Assembly (NCBI RefSeq): GCF_008710095.1
Contig: NZ_VYKJ01000031.1
Location: 1 to 9,804, forward strand
Direction: 5' to 3'
DNA from: Affinibrenneria salicis
Lineage (GTDB): Bacteria; Pseudomonadota; Gammaproteobacteria; Enterobacterales; Enterobacteriaceae
Length of the DNA: 9,804 nt
The position numbers were made by a program, and so were the translations under genes. Below are positions 1 to 7,093 of this stretch, piece after piece. Within the stretch, counting starts at the first letter, position 1. Each line of letters opens with the position of its first letter. The notes under the pieces were generated by a model. That model worked only from the letters and a program-made list of their open reading frames with translations, searched no databases and had not been told where the DNA came from.

Positions 1-62
1 TTGTAGGGTGGCAGTAATTTGGCCAAAACTGCGGCTTTACGTTCCGGTGAATAACGTTTCAT
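1..62 (-). CDS. IS3-family transposase OrfA, N-terminal fragment
   Basis: The first 20 codons of an ORF read MKRYSPERKAAVLAKLLPPY, the typical beginning of IS3-family OrfA proteins. These bind the IS ends through an N-terminal helix-turn-helix and are fused to OrfB by programmed frameshifting. The ATG is preceded on the minus strand by GGAG at six bases, a good ribosome binding site. The gene is cut by the window edge, not necessarily broken in the genome. I recognise the family, not the individual IS. Confidence 0.7.
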   Translation of the reverse strand, partial: MKRYSPERKAAVLAKLLPPY

Positions 63-108
63 AACAGGCTCCGTTGCCCCCATAGAGATTTTCAGTATGG
101 GGTGTCAA
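1..108 (-). mobile_element. Left end of an IS3-family insertion sequence (partial)
   Basis: The start of an IS3-type orfA lies at 62 reading leftwards out of the window, so the outer (left) end of the element must lie just to the right of it. Between 63 and about 110 there is a short leader and then, on the minus strand, a sequence beginning TAGTTGACACCCC that would suit a terminal inverted repeat. The exact terminus and target duplication cannot be fixed because the other end is outside the window. The body of the element extends left of position 1. Confidence 0.55.
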
Positions 109-308
109 CTATCCTGCCAGAGGGGGGCTATGAGCGCATCCACTTTACTCTTTACCGGTGTCAGCAGATCGCCATCGGTCTCCGGTACATGCAGGGAGAC
201 GATGAGGCTGTAGGGTGCTTCAGAATCATAGCGGTTCAGAGCACGTTGTGTTTTCCCACAGCATTGCCTCCCGGGCAAGCGGTTTGGTTGTTGGCAAGGG
301 AAGGGCAA
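105..308 (-). pseudogene. Possible IS-interrupted ORF remnant, unrecognised
   Basis: A minus-strand frame of 67 residues opens at a TTG (ATG-less) start and runs straight into the presumed IS end, where the frame stops. Its second half (for example YSLIVSLHVPETDGDLLTPV) has a strand-then-helix look and seems more protein-like than the opposite-strand frame. This would fit the truncated part of a host gene cut by the insertion. No ribosome binding site or family is recognisable, and the frame may be chance. A plus-strand frame of similar length (102-320) overlaps it, so the coding strand is uncertain. Confidence 0.22.
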
Positions 309-352
309 GAATTCGAGTGAGGCATGCCTTAGATGTTTATGCGTGAGAATGG

Positions 353-381
353 AGGTCCGCTATGTGCCAGAAGCGGACGTT
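353..381 (+). repeat. Hairpin repeat, copy 1
   Basis: This is a 29-base imperfect palindrome whose arms GTCCGCT and AGCGGAC enclose a 10-base loop. Two related copies lie at 1716-1744 (inverted, 25 of 29 positions identical by eye) and 1760-1784 (direct, 20 of 25 identical). The three copies flank the PIN gene. I have an impression that similar sequences occur between genes in enterobacteria, but I cannot verify that here. Confidence 0.6.
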
Positions 382-384
382 TTT
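355..384 (+). terminator. Possible rho-independent terminator
   Basis: The 7-bp perfect stem GTCCGCT/AGCGGAC is followed on the plus strand by GTTTTT, the layout of an intrinsic terminator for rightward transcription. No confident plus-strand gene precedes it, so its host transcript is unclear. For the leftward PIN gene, whose stop codon lies at 389-391, the hairpin lies in the right place but has no T-run after it in that direction. Confidence 0.35.
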
Positions 385-388
385 AAAA

Positions 389-1510
389 TTAAAGTTGTTC
401 CTCGAGATGCGCCGCCATGTCCTCAAACCCACTGACCACTGTGCAGTCTGAGAATCTGTTCAGCTCAATTCTTTTATCGGACAGAAGATTGGCGAGTTTT
501 CTGTCAGTATAAAGAGCGTCCGCTACAGGAAGTGCGGATGCCGCCACCATAAAGTCGTTTGGATCGCCATTCTTGTAACGGCGTTGCGGATCGTATCGCA
601 TCAACCCATATAATGAACTCAATACCCTTAGCGTTGGCATTGCTCGTGAGTCTGGCATCTTATGCCAGTAGTATTGGGCCTCAAGTGCGTATCGTTTGAT
701 ATCTAATAAAGAAATGGGTATCCCTTCCTCTCTAAACCATGTAGTGATGCCGCCAGTTAATTCAATAAATATGCCGGTGTTAAGGTTCGCTATCTCTGAT
801 TGATGTTTGGCCTTTCCGTCATTGAGTTCTGTAATTCCACGAGAGTTATCCCACTTCGTCCCAAGGGAAGTGCGTGCAATTTCCAACTGAAATGAAAATG
901 GCAGTTCTGACAGGGCATCAAAGACAGCCTTGTTAAAGGTTTCTTTATCTACATACGATTCGAGATACCCGAGTGTGGAAATCGTCGGTATTCCCATCAA
1001 CTCGATGGGACTGCATAAGAAGTCTTCTAGCCCTTCAGATTCGTCCAGCTTACTCATACGCAGTTTGCGCAACTCAGATCCAACGCGCTCGGAAAAGGGA
1101 GTGATGCAGATCCCTTGGGAAAGTTCATCAACCAGTCGAGTAAGTGTTTCTCTTGTCGCCGGGTCTGTCATCGAGTCCAGCTCAAAGTATGTCGGAAGAC
1201 CGATGGGAAAAACAAATCGCCCCGTCTGAACAGCTCGTTCAATACTTGTCCCAAACGTCTTCATTGCGGGTGTGAGACTCGCCTTGTTCAGTCTGAAGTC
1301 CGATACGCACTTCCATGCGTTCGTATCAAGATAAATCAGTTTAAGCGATCTCGCGCGGGCGGCTCTTTCACTACGTCGCCTTTTAATGTGATCGGAGAAA
1401 GACACGTGGGGAAAGCCCCGATGCAACTCAATATAATGGCTAATCCGGCTAGCGGATTCTCCAACGGCTGAATCGAAAGATGAATACATAAGATGTTCGA
1501 CCTTGTTCAA
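389..1510 (-). CDS. PIN-fold nuclease-like protein, 373 aa
   Basis: This is a probable metal-dependent RNase or nuclease of the PIN fold, the fold used by VapC toxins and several defence proteins. A strand-plus-acid motif YLDTNAW at residues 60-66 (D62) matches the first PIN motif. TYFELDSM carries a candidate E110. Near the C-terminus GDPNDFMVAAS (D319) and LYTDRKLANLL (D336) match the last two motifs. These four acids are the usual PIN metal ligands. The ~200 residues between E110 and D319 are far longer than in the ~130-residue VapC proteins, so this is a large PIN with an inserted helical region. The frame opens with TTG at 1510, preceded by AAGAG at five to six bases. An in-frame ATG at 1489 (residue 8) is the main alternative, and the candidate promoter would favour it. 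No paired antitoxin gene is intact next to it. Function in defence is inferred from context. Confidence 0.7.
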   Translation of the reverse strand: MNKVEHLMYSSFDSAVGESASRISHYIELHRGFPHVSFSDHIKRRRSERAARARSLKLIYLDTNAWKCVSDFRLNKASLTPAMKTFGTSIERAVQTGRFVFPIGLPTYFELDSMTDPATRETLTRLVDELSQGICITPFSERVGSELRKLRMSKLDESEGLEDFLCSPIELMGIPTISTLGYLESYVDKETFNKAVFDALSELPFSFQLEIARTSLGTKWDNSRGITELNDGKAKHQSEIANLNTGIFIELTGGITTWFREEGIPISLLDIKRYALEAQYYWHKMPDSRAMPTLRVLSSLYGLMRYDPQRRYKNGDPNDFMVAASALPVADALYTDRKLANLLSDKRIELNRFSDCTVVSGFEDMAAHLEEQL

Positions 1511-1518
1511 AGAATCTC

Positions 1519-1547
1519 TTTTAATTCAATGTGTAATACATTGCCAA
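1519..1547 (-). promoter_or_regulatory. Candidate promoter with dyad for the PIN gene
   Basis: On the minus strand TTGGCA (1547-1542) and TTAAAA (1524-1519) are 17 bases apart, a weak sigma70-like pair. The spacer contains a perfect inverted repeat, CAATGT-5-ACATTG (1527-1543), which looks like an operator. Transcription would start around 1512, almost on the TTG codon. If this promoter is right, the ATG at 1489 is the likelier translation start. Confidence 0.3.
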
Positions 1548-1620
1548 CTTCTAAAGACACCTCATCAGGTTCTGCCGTTCCTTAATTGCAGCGCATATTA
1601 AGTAAAAATGACAGAATATA

Positions 1621-1641
1621 ACTTCCCCCTTAGGGGGAGGT
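1621..1641. repeat. GC-rich hairpin
   Basis: The arms ACTTCCCCC and GGGGGAGGT pair over nine positions (one G-T wobble on the plus strand) around a TTA loop. There is no adjacent T-run on either strand, so a terminator role is only possible. It could end transcription from the operon on its right. Confidence 0.45.
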
Positions 1642-1715
1642 ACAAGTTTAAAGATTGCCAATAATGGTTAACACAAGTTTGTACTAGTAAATCGCCATAG
1701 GTGAGGAAAATCATA

Positions 1716-1744
1716 AACTTCCGCTTCTCGCTCATAGCAGACCT
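1716..1744 (-). repeat. Hairpin repeat, copy 3 (inverted)
   Basis: Read on the minus strand, it differs from copy 1 (353-381) at 4 of 29 positions. The arms GTCTGCT and AGCGGAA no longer pair perfectly. It sits 15 bases from copy 2 in opposite orientation, so the pair can also form one larger stem (TTCCGCT at 1719-1725 with AGCGGAA at 1778-1784). Confidence 0.55.
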
Positions 1745-1759
1745 CGCAACACTGCAGGT

Positions 1760-1784
1760 GGTCCACTGTATGCCAGGAGCGGAA
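1760..1784 (+). repeat. Hairpin repeat, copy 2
   Basis: Aligned without gaps to 354-378 it matches at 20 of 25 positions, including TGCCAG and AGCGGA. Arm pairing is degraded compared with copy 1, suggesting an older or diverged copy. Confidence 0.45.
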
Positions 1785-1804
1785 CCAAGTGTGCCAGAGA
1801 CTAT

Positions 1805-1864
1805 CTAAAAGTTGATGGTTCTTTTTGTAGGGGTACTTACACGTTTATCACGTGCAGATTCCAT
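1805..1864 (-). pseudogene. Truncated start of a ribbon-helix-helix-type gene, 19 codons
   Basis: The ORF reads MESARDKRVSTPTKRTINF and then stops. Its ATG has an excellent ribosome binding site (AAGGAG, six bases upstream). The start and the KRTINF pattern resemble the first residues of RHH antitoxins and DinJ/CopG-like regulators, where the DNA-contacting beta strand (KRTINFRV-like) would follow. Here the frame ends just before the repeat copies, as if the rest had been deleted or replaced. It begins 43 bases after the stop of the nuclease-STAND gene, so it could once have been the last gene of that operon. It may instead encode a genuine short peptide. Confidence 0.4.
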
Positions 1865-1894
1865 TACTTTCTCCTTATCGCAGAACGTTTGTAT

Positions 1895-1907
1895 AGGCTT
1901 CTAGCCT
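1895..1907. repeat. Small hairpin after the effector stop codon
   Basis: AGGCT-TCT-AGCCT is a perfect 5-bp hairpin touching the stop codon of the nuclease-STAND gene. With no T-run and a short stem it is unlikely to terminate transcription by itself, and the downstream ribosome binding site suggests that transcription continues. Confidence 0.3.
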
Positions 1908-4900
1908 TTATTCAAACCGCTGTTCCCTTTCACTATCTTCCCTTTGTTCCCGTTCTTTTTGGCGTTCGACCCACTGACTCATTTTTTCACAAACTGTTTT
2001 GGCAGCCTCGGAGATATCTGGACGCTCGTGTTTACTCAGCGCACCGATGGCGCTTGATCTAGCTTGCATTATGTTCGCCAGGCTACCAGTCCAAGAGGAT
2101 GGAGTGATTCGCTCAGCAAAAGTCTCCAGCACAGCTAGTGGCTCGGGAGAGGCCTCTAACAGTTCTATAGCAGCTTCGTGTAGGGTTAGTAAATTCTGTT
2201 CATCATTCTTTGACCAGAGAGTCACACCAGCCGCAATGGCAGCCCAAACACTGGGATCATTTCTGGCACGGCACCATTCAATCAAGACGCTAGTACTTAC
2301 ATCAGCAAGAGGAGAAAGGCGTAAACCGCCACGACGAATAAAGAACTGTCTTCCCTGCTGCTGTTCCTCGGTGCATTCAAAAATGCAATTGAGGAATGAT
2401 TCAGGCATTAACGCAACAGTTGTTGCTATAGTCTTCTCGAATCCCAAAAAATATCCATAGTGTTCATCAATGACATTGAAAATTGCATCCAACCACTCAA
2501 TTTTTTTTGCCTCATTACCATCAAAACGCAATGCGGCATCGATAACTCGCTCCATGTAAAAATCAATTGTCCCTCTTTGGCCTCTGTCGCTGTTTTTAAT
2601 CCGCTGGATTGCAGCAGCAAGACCAATCAACCGAAAGTCTGCGCCAAGCGTATCTGCCGATTTGTCTTTACCATGCAGTCTCATGGAGAGCGCATGCAAA
2701 ATGACATTATCTCCGCTTGCTTTACTCAGGAGTTGCTCAGCAAGCTCGAGAAGACGAATTCTCGGCAAATTGGCGTATTGTTCTCGCCATAAAATCGACT
2801 CATACATGAAAGGGCGAATGTCTGGATCTTCCAAATGCTTCATGCAGCGATCCAAATCATTTACTGTAAATTTCCCCCAAGGATGCAAGCCAACCAATAC
2901 CTGTCGAAGTTCAGGATGCTGCGCACATTGGTCGAGAAACTTCTGCGCTAATGATGGATCGACAGAGTCAACTTCTTCGATGAATCCCCCAATAACTCCA
3001 AAGTCTTTGTTAGCATCTGGCTGTTTTTCAATTTGTTCAACAAGTCGCTGCCAGCCAATACTTAGATCATGTGCCCCTCGAGCAAGTCCTCGACCAAAGA
3101 CAGCGCGATAAGGCATTCCACCGATGGAGAACAGATCTGCTCCTAACTCCTCAAGCACATGATTTGATAAGGCAAAGTCCTGTCCCAATTGAAGTGCTTT
3201 AGCTTCAAGTCGTTTTCCGGCTGCGGTATATTTATCGGAGTCCTCATGATCAAAATCCGCATCCAGTGCCCAATAATCATCATTTATACTCAACACGTAT
3301 GTCTTTATTGTTGGAATTAACGCAATGGGCTCCAACTCCTTATCTAAGGCAGCAAGATTATCCGGCAACGGCTCAACATCATCTCCATCGCCATGCTTGG
3401 TATAGTCAAAATAGACCGTTGAACGAACGGCTTTCCAACCTTCCCCCCAAGGACTTAAAGCATTTAATGTACCGGCAGCATCGACGAGTTTGTCTCGCAT
3501 TGCTTCTTGAAACCAAATTCCCCTGAATTTGTCAGCCAGGATTGATCTTGCAGGCCTCTCAAGCTCAGGATCTCCGGATGCCGCTAATTGGATAATGACG
3601 TCAATAAAGGCGCTGCGCCATTCGACAAGTTCATCATAGTTGGGTTCGTATCCATAGTCTCTTGGTCGAGCTCCAAACTCACCAACCCCAAACCCTGACC
3701 ACGGTGGGCCATCCAGGGCAGTTGACAGCATCTTTAAGCCCAAAGATTTACGCGTAATAATACTTGATGCAATGCACTCGTTCATTAAAGCAATACGCTG
3801 GCTTAGGGATGCATGAGTACCAGACAGATACGCCTGGAAAAACCTTGGGACCATGTTTCGAGCAGAATCCAAGTTATTATTATCGGCTTCGTGCTCTGCC
3901 ATTTGAATAAGAAGCCTGGCGCATCGTTCAAAGGCGTTCGGTTCGTATGCCATCATTTGTAAAAGACGCAGAATACTACGTCGCTGCGGATTGTAGCCCG
4001 GTTCCATACCTTTGAAATCAAATGATGAGAGTACGGCCTCAATTCTGTTGAGCAATGCTTCAGGTGCAACCGGTCCGATATACCCAAGTATTCGTAACGA
4101 AATATCATTTAACCCGGCTATGCTTCCTAACATCCCTTCAGGCTGAAGCCAAGCTTCTACAATTTCTTTCGCAACAGGATGGTCATGTAACAACCCCAAG
4201 CGATGCGAAAAAGACATTAATAAACGCTCACGACCCGGAGCTTCAAAAGTCGCCCTAAGTTGATCGACGGGAATACTGTCGAGTGCGGATGCTGCCAATC
4301 TATTAGCAATGGCATGAGGTAAGATAGCTCTCCAGTGAGATCTTTTCTGAACGATATGACGTTCCATCAGCTTCGTAACGGCTTTAAATAAATGGGTTCT
4401 GGAATACCCAAATAGCGCCCCTAATATTTCCAGTTCGTTGGTAGCAGCATCTGGACTAGATACCGAGAATGAATACACCAGTGACAATATTTCAGCTTGC
4501 TCCCGTAAATTACCATCAGGATGATTACGCTGTTCAAACAAGCGATTAAACAACTGCGCATCAGAGAGTAGAGCCAAACTCTCGCCTTCCTCCCCTCTCT
4601 CAGCTATAGCCAAAGCAACTCTTGCATTCCCATCTGCAAACTCAGCAATACGACGGGCATTATTCTGACCAATAGAAGGGAAGCGACGGATAAGAAGTTG
4701 CTCTGCCACCTCTGGACCATCTGTCTCAATATGGATGACCTTAGTTGTCTGTGGTTTGTCATCCCTAATGTCGTACTCGATTGTGATGAGGCTTACTTCT
4801 TTTCCTGCGGCTGATACCTTGCTGGCAAGCGAAGCATGGAGTTCTGATGGACAATTATCAAGGATCATAATTACTCGTCGGTCCTCAGCGATCAGCTTAT

Positions 4901-5759
4901 CAAGCATTGCTGTAGCCGACGGTACTGGCTCAGAGCCAGTATCAACATAAATAGCTACTGTCCGGTCAAGCGCATCTGTTCCAACAGTTTCATCAAAGAG
5001 CGCCTGAACGATCCGAGTCTTCCCGACACCAGATAATCCTGTAATACGAACCGCCTTATTCGTCGAACGGATAAGTTCTCGCATTGGGCTAATTGCTTCA
5101 TCAATTTTGAGTTTTTGCCCGTTTCCCGACGGTAAAGTAATAGTTACACCCGGGGCTGAGATTAAAGTGTCTGTAACACCTTGGGGCGGATTGCTCCAGG
5201 CTCCGTAAGGTTGCCAGCCGGAATATCCTTGCCCAAGCTTCCCTTTTACCCACAGCATTACTGATGGATGTTGACGCAGCCATTGAATGAGTTTGGAACG
5301 GTCGTAGAAATCGAGGTGAAGATTGCTTTTGTTAGGATCATCTTTTACTGCATCCCTCATCGCTTTGAGACGATCCGCCTTTCCTGTCGGCGAGCAATCA
5401 TCACCCAGGCTGACAATGATGTAGCTACCTTGCTTTCTGGCTTGTTCAGAGATTATGGGGGAAAGCGCGTTGCCGGTGCCCATTTCCTTCTCAATTGTAG
5501 CCTTTGGCATTTTATGTTTCTTTGCCTGAAAGACCGTATTAGGCCTTATAAGAAAGCCTGCTTTCAGTTGATCAACTGGAACCTGAACATGGATATCAAT
5601 TCCTCCGTCAGGGGCTGTAATTGAGCCAGACCAATTTACACATGCAGGGCTATGACCATGTATTGCCACTTCAGCTTCTGCTAGCCGAGCTATAAGCTCT
5701 TCTAGCTGAGTATCGGAGAGCCGAAGTAATTCATCCTTTTCAATGTCAAAGATTGCCAC
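1908..5759 (-). CDS. Mrr-like nuclease / STAND NTPase fusion, 1283 aa, candidate retron effector
   Basis: This is a large multidomain protein with Avs-like architecture. Residues ~40-160 look like a PD-(D/E)xK nuclease of the Mrr type: D51-GGI-D55 followed by FQAKK at 77-81 gives the D...QxK signature. Residues ~215-480 form a P-loop NTPase, with Walker A GLSGVGKT at 241-248, Walker B VIMILDNC at 296-303, and a GNARVALAI segment at 377-385 in the place of the STAND GxP motif. The remaining ~800 residues are helical and TPR-like, a probable sensor, ending in a charged tail. The start is GTG at 5759 with AAGGTG five bases upstream, and the RT stop lies 40 bases before it on the same strand. STAND proteins oligomerise on sensing a ligand and then activate their N-terminal effector, here probably DNA cleavage. 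Whether the trigger is msDNA/RT or a phage protein is not visible. It may also be an independent Avs-like gene. Confidence 0.8.
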   Translation of the reverse strand: MAIFDIEKDELLRLSDTQLEELIARLAEAEVAIHGHSPACVNWSGSITAPDGGIDIHVQVPVDQLKAGFLIRPNTVFQAKKHKMPKATIEKEMGTGNALSPIISEQARKQGSYIIVSLGDDCSPTGKADRLKAMRDAVKDDPNKSNLHLDFYDRSKLIQWLRQHPSVMLWVKGKLGQGYSGWQPYGAWSNPPQGVTDTLISAPGVTITLPSGNGQKLKIDEAISPMRELIRSTNKAVRITGLSGVGKTRIVQALFDETVGTDALDRTVAIYVDTGSEPVPSATAMLDKLIAEDRRVIMILDNCPSELHASLASKVSAAGKEVSLITIEYDIRDDKPQTTKVIHIETDGPEVAEQLLIRRFPSIGQNNARRIAEFADGNARVALAIAERGEEGESLALLSDAQLFNRLFEQRNHPDGNLREQAEILSLVYSFSVSSPDAATNELEILGALFGYSRTHLFKAVTKLMERHIVQKRSHWRAILPHAIANRLAASALDSIPVDQLRATFEAPGRERLLMSFSHRLGLLHDHPVAKEIVEAWLQPEGMLGSIAGLNDISLRILGYIGPVAPEALLNRIEAVLSSFDFKGMEPGYNPQRRSILRLLQMMAYEPNAFERCARLLIQMAEHEADNNNLDSARNMVPRFFQAYLSGTHASLSQRIALMNECIASSIITRKSLGLKMLSTALDGPPWSGFGVGEFGARPRDYGYEPNYDELVEWRSAFIDVIIQLAASGDPELERPARSILADKFRGIWFQEAMRDKLVDAAGTLNALSPWGEGWKAVRSTVYFDYTKHGDGDDVEPLPDNLAALDKELEPIALIPTIKTYVLSINDDYWALDADFDHEDSDKYTAAGKRLEAKALQLGQDFALSNHVLEELGADLFSIGGMPYRAVFGRGLARGAHDLSIGWQRLVEQIEKQPDANKDFGVIGGFIEEVDSVDPSLAQKFLDQCAQHPELRQVLVGLHPWGKFTVNDLDRCMKHLEDPDIRPFMYESILWREQYANLPRIRLLELAEQLLSKASGDNVILHALSMRLHGKDKSADTLGADFRLIGLAAAIQRIKNSDRGQRGTIDFYMERVIDAALRFDGNEAKKIEWLDAIFNVIDEHYGYFLGFEKTIATTVALMPESFLNCIFECTEEQQQGRQFFIRRGGLRLSPLADVSTSVLIEWCRARNDPSVWAAIAAGVTLWSKNDEQNLLTLHEAAIELLEASPEPLAVLETFAERITPSSWTGSLANIMQARSSAIGALSKHERPDISEAAKTVCEKMSQWVERQKEREQREDSEREQRFE

Positions 5760-5764
5760 GCATT

Positions 5765-5770
5765 CACCTT
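5765..5770 (-). promoter_or_regulatory. Ribosome binding site fixing the GTG start of the nuclease-STAND gene
   Basis: AAGGTG on the minus strand lies five bases before GTG at 5759. A nearer ATG at 5762 is out of frame. The site supports GTG as the true start and translation from the same message as the RT. Confidence 0.6.
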
Positions 5771-5799
5771 AGTAAAAATTTTTTGCCCTGGTCCTTACA

Positions 5800-6771
5800 C
5801 TATGTATACATATTCATGCGCACCGCACTCTTAAGAGCAAGCAAGCGCTGTTTAAGTTTTTTTGCTTTGCCAGGATGGAATCTGGCCAATAAATGAACTA
5901 GCCCCAATGTTTGTGCATAAGGGCCCTTATCGAACTCGATAATTTCGCCCCTAAGAATGGCTTGCTCCAAATGATGAACTGCCGATCGTATCTGACTTTG
6001 CTTGGCGGAAGAGAGACCAGGTTTTGAATTCACCGAAAGCTTGGTAACTTCCATCCGTTGCCCAGATGTTCTGATTTCGTGTTTAGCTCGTTTAGGCTGG
6101 TAACCGTGCCTGGAAAGCATGCCATAAATCGAGGCTATCACATTCGTTTTAGCCGGTTTATCAAGAAAGTTTACTGACGAGACGGCGATATCATCAACGT
6201 AGCGGGAATAAATTATTCCTCTTGCCCGAAAACTGGCTTGCAGTGCCGGTTCATCTTTCCAAAACGCCAGGTTAGCCAGAAATGAACTAGTGATGGCCCC
6301 CTGAGGTAGCTCCCCTTGTCGGGTCGTCAGCTTGGTCAAACATTCAGCTACTTCATTATCGAAGCCAAAGAAATGTTGCCATATGTTATGCACTATTGTG
6401 TCTGAAGTTGACGGGAAAAAACGCGTGATATCTTCATTAATAACAATCGTAGAACCAGCGTGTAAAGTTGCATTAGTTTTATAATCACAACCTTTCAGAC
6501 TACCTGTCAAATATGCTGGATAAACAACGTAATCAAGAATATTGCGCCTGATATTGCGTTGTACTTTTTTTAGAGGTGCATATGCATCCCAAGTCTGGCG
6601 CGTGCTTCCGTCAGGCTTAGTGATAGTGCTGGCGAGTCGGTACATATTGTCCGCACGATTAGCTAGATTAAGTAGTTCGATAGGAGAGATGTTCAGCGCT
6701 TTTGATAGCGCTGTCATACTGCTGATGCGTCGTTTGCTATAGAAGGGTGAGTCAGACAGAGTGTGAATCAT
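5800..6771 (-). CDS. Retron-type reverse transcriptase, 323 aa
   Basis: This enzyme should make msDNA by copying part of a structured RNA and priming from the 2'-OH of a branch guanosine. With the ATG at 6771 the protein starts MIHTLSDSPFYSKRRISSM, and SPFY plus a helical start is typical of retron RTs. Motifs in order: NAxxH as NATLH (100-104), catalytic INEDITRFFPS (D114), LPQG (155-158) with the following SSFLANLAF, YVDD (191-194), and VTKLSVN (242-248) in the place of the retron VTG motif. The length fits the 300-330 residues usual for retron RTs. The same frame is open upstream to 6894, but the extra 41 residues do not look like RT and overlap the HTH gene, so I reject that start. GGAG lies seven bases before ATG 6771, and the gene overlaps the HTH gene by 20 bases, suggesting translational coupling. 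The K in place of the VTG glycine is odd. Confidence 0.9.
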   Translation of the reverse strand: MIHTLSDSPFYSKRRISSMTALSKALNISPIELLNLANRADNMYRLASTITKPDGSTRQTWDAYAPLKKVQRNIRRNILDYVVYPAYLTGSLKGCDYKTNATLHAGSTIVINEDITRFFPSTSDTIVHNIWQHFFGFDNEVAECLTKLTTRQGELPQGAITSSFLANLAFWKDEPALQASFRARGIIYSRYVDDIAVSSVNFLDKPAKTNVIASIYGMLSRHGYQPKRAKHEIRTSGQRMEVTKLSVNSKPGLSSAKQSQIRSAVHHLEQAILRGEIIEFDKGPYAQTLGLVHLLARFHPGKAKKLKQRLLALKSAVRMNMYT

Positions 6772-7042
6772 TAAGCAGCTCCAACGCAGTACGCGCAAGT
6801 TCTCCCTGGAGTCCCTTATCAATACCGTTAAGATCACCGGCCTCTGCTGCAATAAAGAAAATAATGCTGACAGGAATGTTGAGAGCAGAAGCAATGCTGT
6901 TAAGGGTTGAAAGCGTCGGATCTCGCTTATTGTTTTCGAGCATGGAAAGATAAGAAACCGAACATTCTGCCTTCCGAGCTAAATCCGTCTGTGATATTCC
7001 CCTTCTGGTTCGGCATAACTTGATAGCCTGTCCGATATTCAT
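6752..7042 (-). CDS. XRE-family HTH protein of the retron operon, 96 aa
   Basis: The N-terminal ~65 residues are a Cro/C1-type helix-turn-helix. SQTDLARKAECSVSYLSMLE (17-36) contains the two helices, followed by the usual NNKRDPTLSTLNSIASAL. The C-terminal ~30 residues are a short acidic helix that could mediate dimerisation or partner contact. The ATG at 7042 has GGAG at six bases. The stop overlaps the RT start by 20 bases. Small HTH proteins accompany several retron types. It may repress the operon by binding a palindrome upstream (7700-7736 is a candidate) or act as part of the toxin-antitoxin-like switch. Which of these applies cannot be seen here. Confidence 0.85.
   Translation of the reverse strand: MNIGQAIKLCRTRRGISQTDLARKAECSVSYLSMLENNKRDPTLSTLNSIASALNIPVSIIFFIAAEAGDLNGIDKGLQGELARTALELLNDSHSV
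6779..6782 (-). promoter_or_regulatory. Ribosome binding site fixing the RT start
   Basis: GGAG inside the end of the HTH gene lies seven bases before the ATG at 6771. It decides the RT start against the longer frame opening at 6894. Confidence 0.55.
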
Positions 7043-7093
7043 AATTAACTCCGCAAATAAATATTGGGCCTGCTGCGTCTTGGCTCTGTTGCA

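Larger units (their letters stand above)
1511..1804. other. Intergenic stretch between the PIN gene and the effector gene
   Basis: I see no convincing gene here. It holds the PIN promoter dyad, the hairpin at 1621-1641, and two inverted copies of the hairpin repeat at 1716-1744 and 1760-1784. One minus-strand frame from about 1812 down to 1670 stays open for roughly 47 codons, but it runs through the repeats and lacks a start site, so it looks like decayed or chance sequence. Confidence 0.5.

Noticed and set aside
1115..1471. Plus-strand 118-aa ORF
   Set aside because: It is antisense to the PIN gene, whose minus-strand frame carries ordered PIN motifs.
6772..6894. Longer RT start adding 41 residues
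   Set aside because: The added residues lie inside the HTH gene in another frame, do not resemble retron RTs, and the ATG at 6771 has its own GGAG.
7082..7093. GGCTCTGTTGCA, resembling terminal repeats of IS6- or IS903-type elements
   Set aside because: No matching inverted copy and no transposase were found. It lies at the end of an apparently intact gene, so it is at most an old scar.
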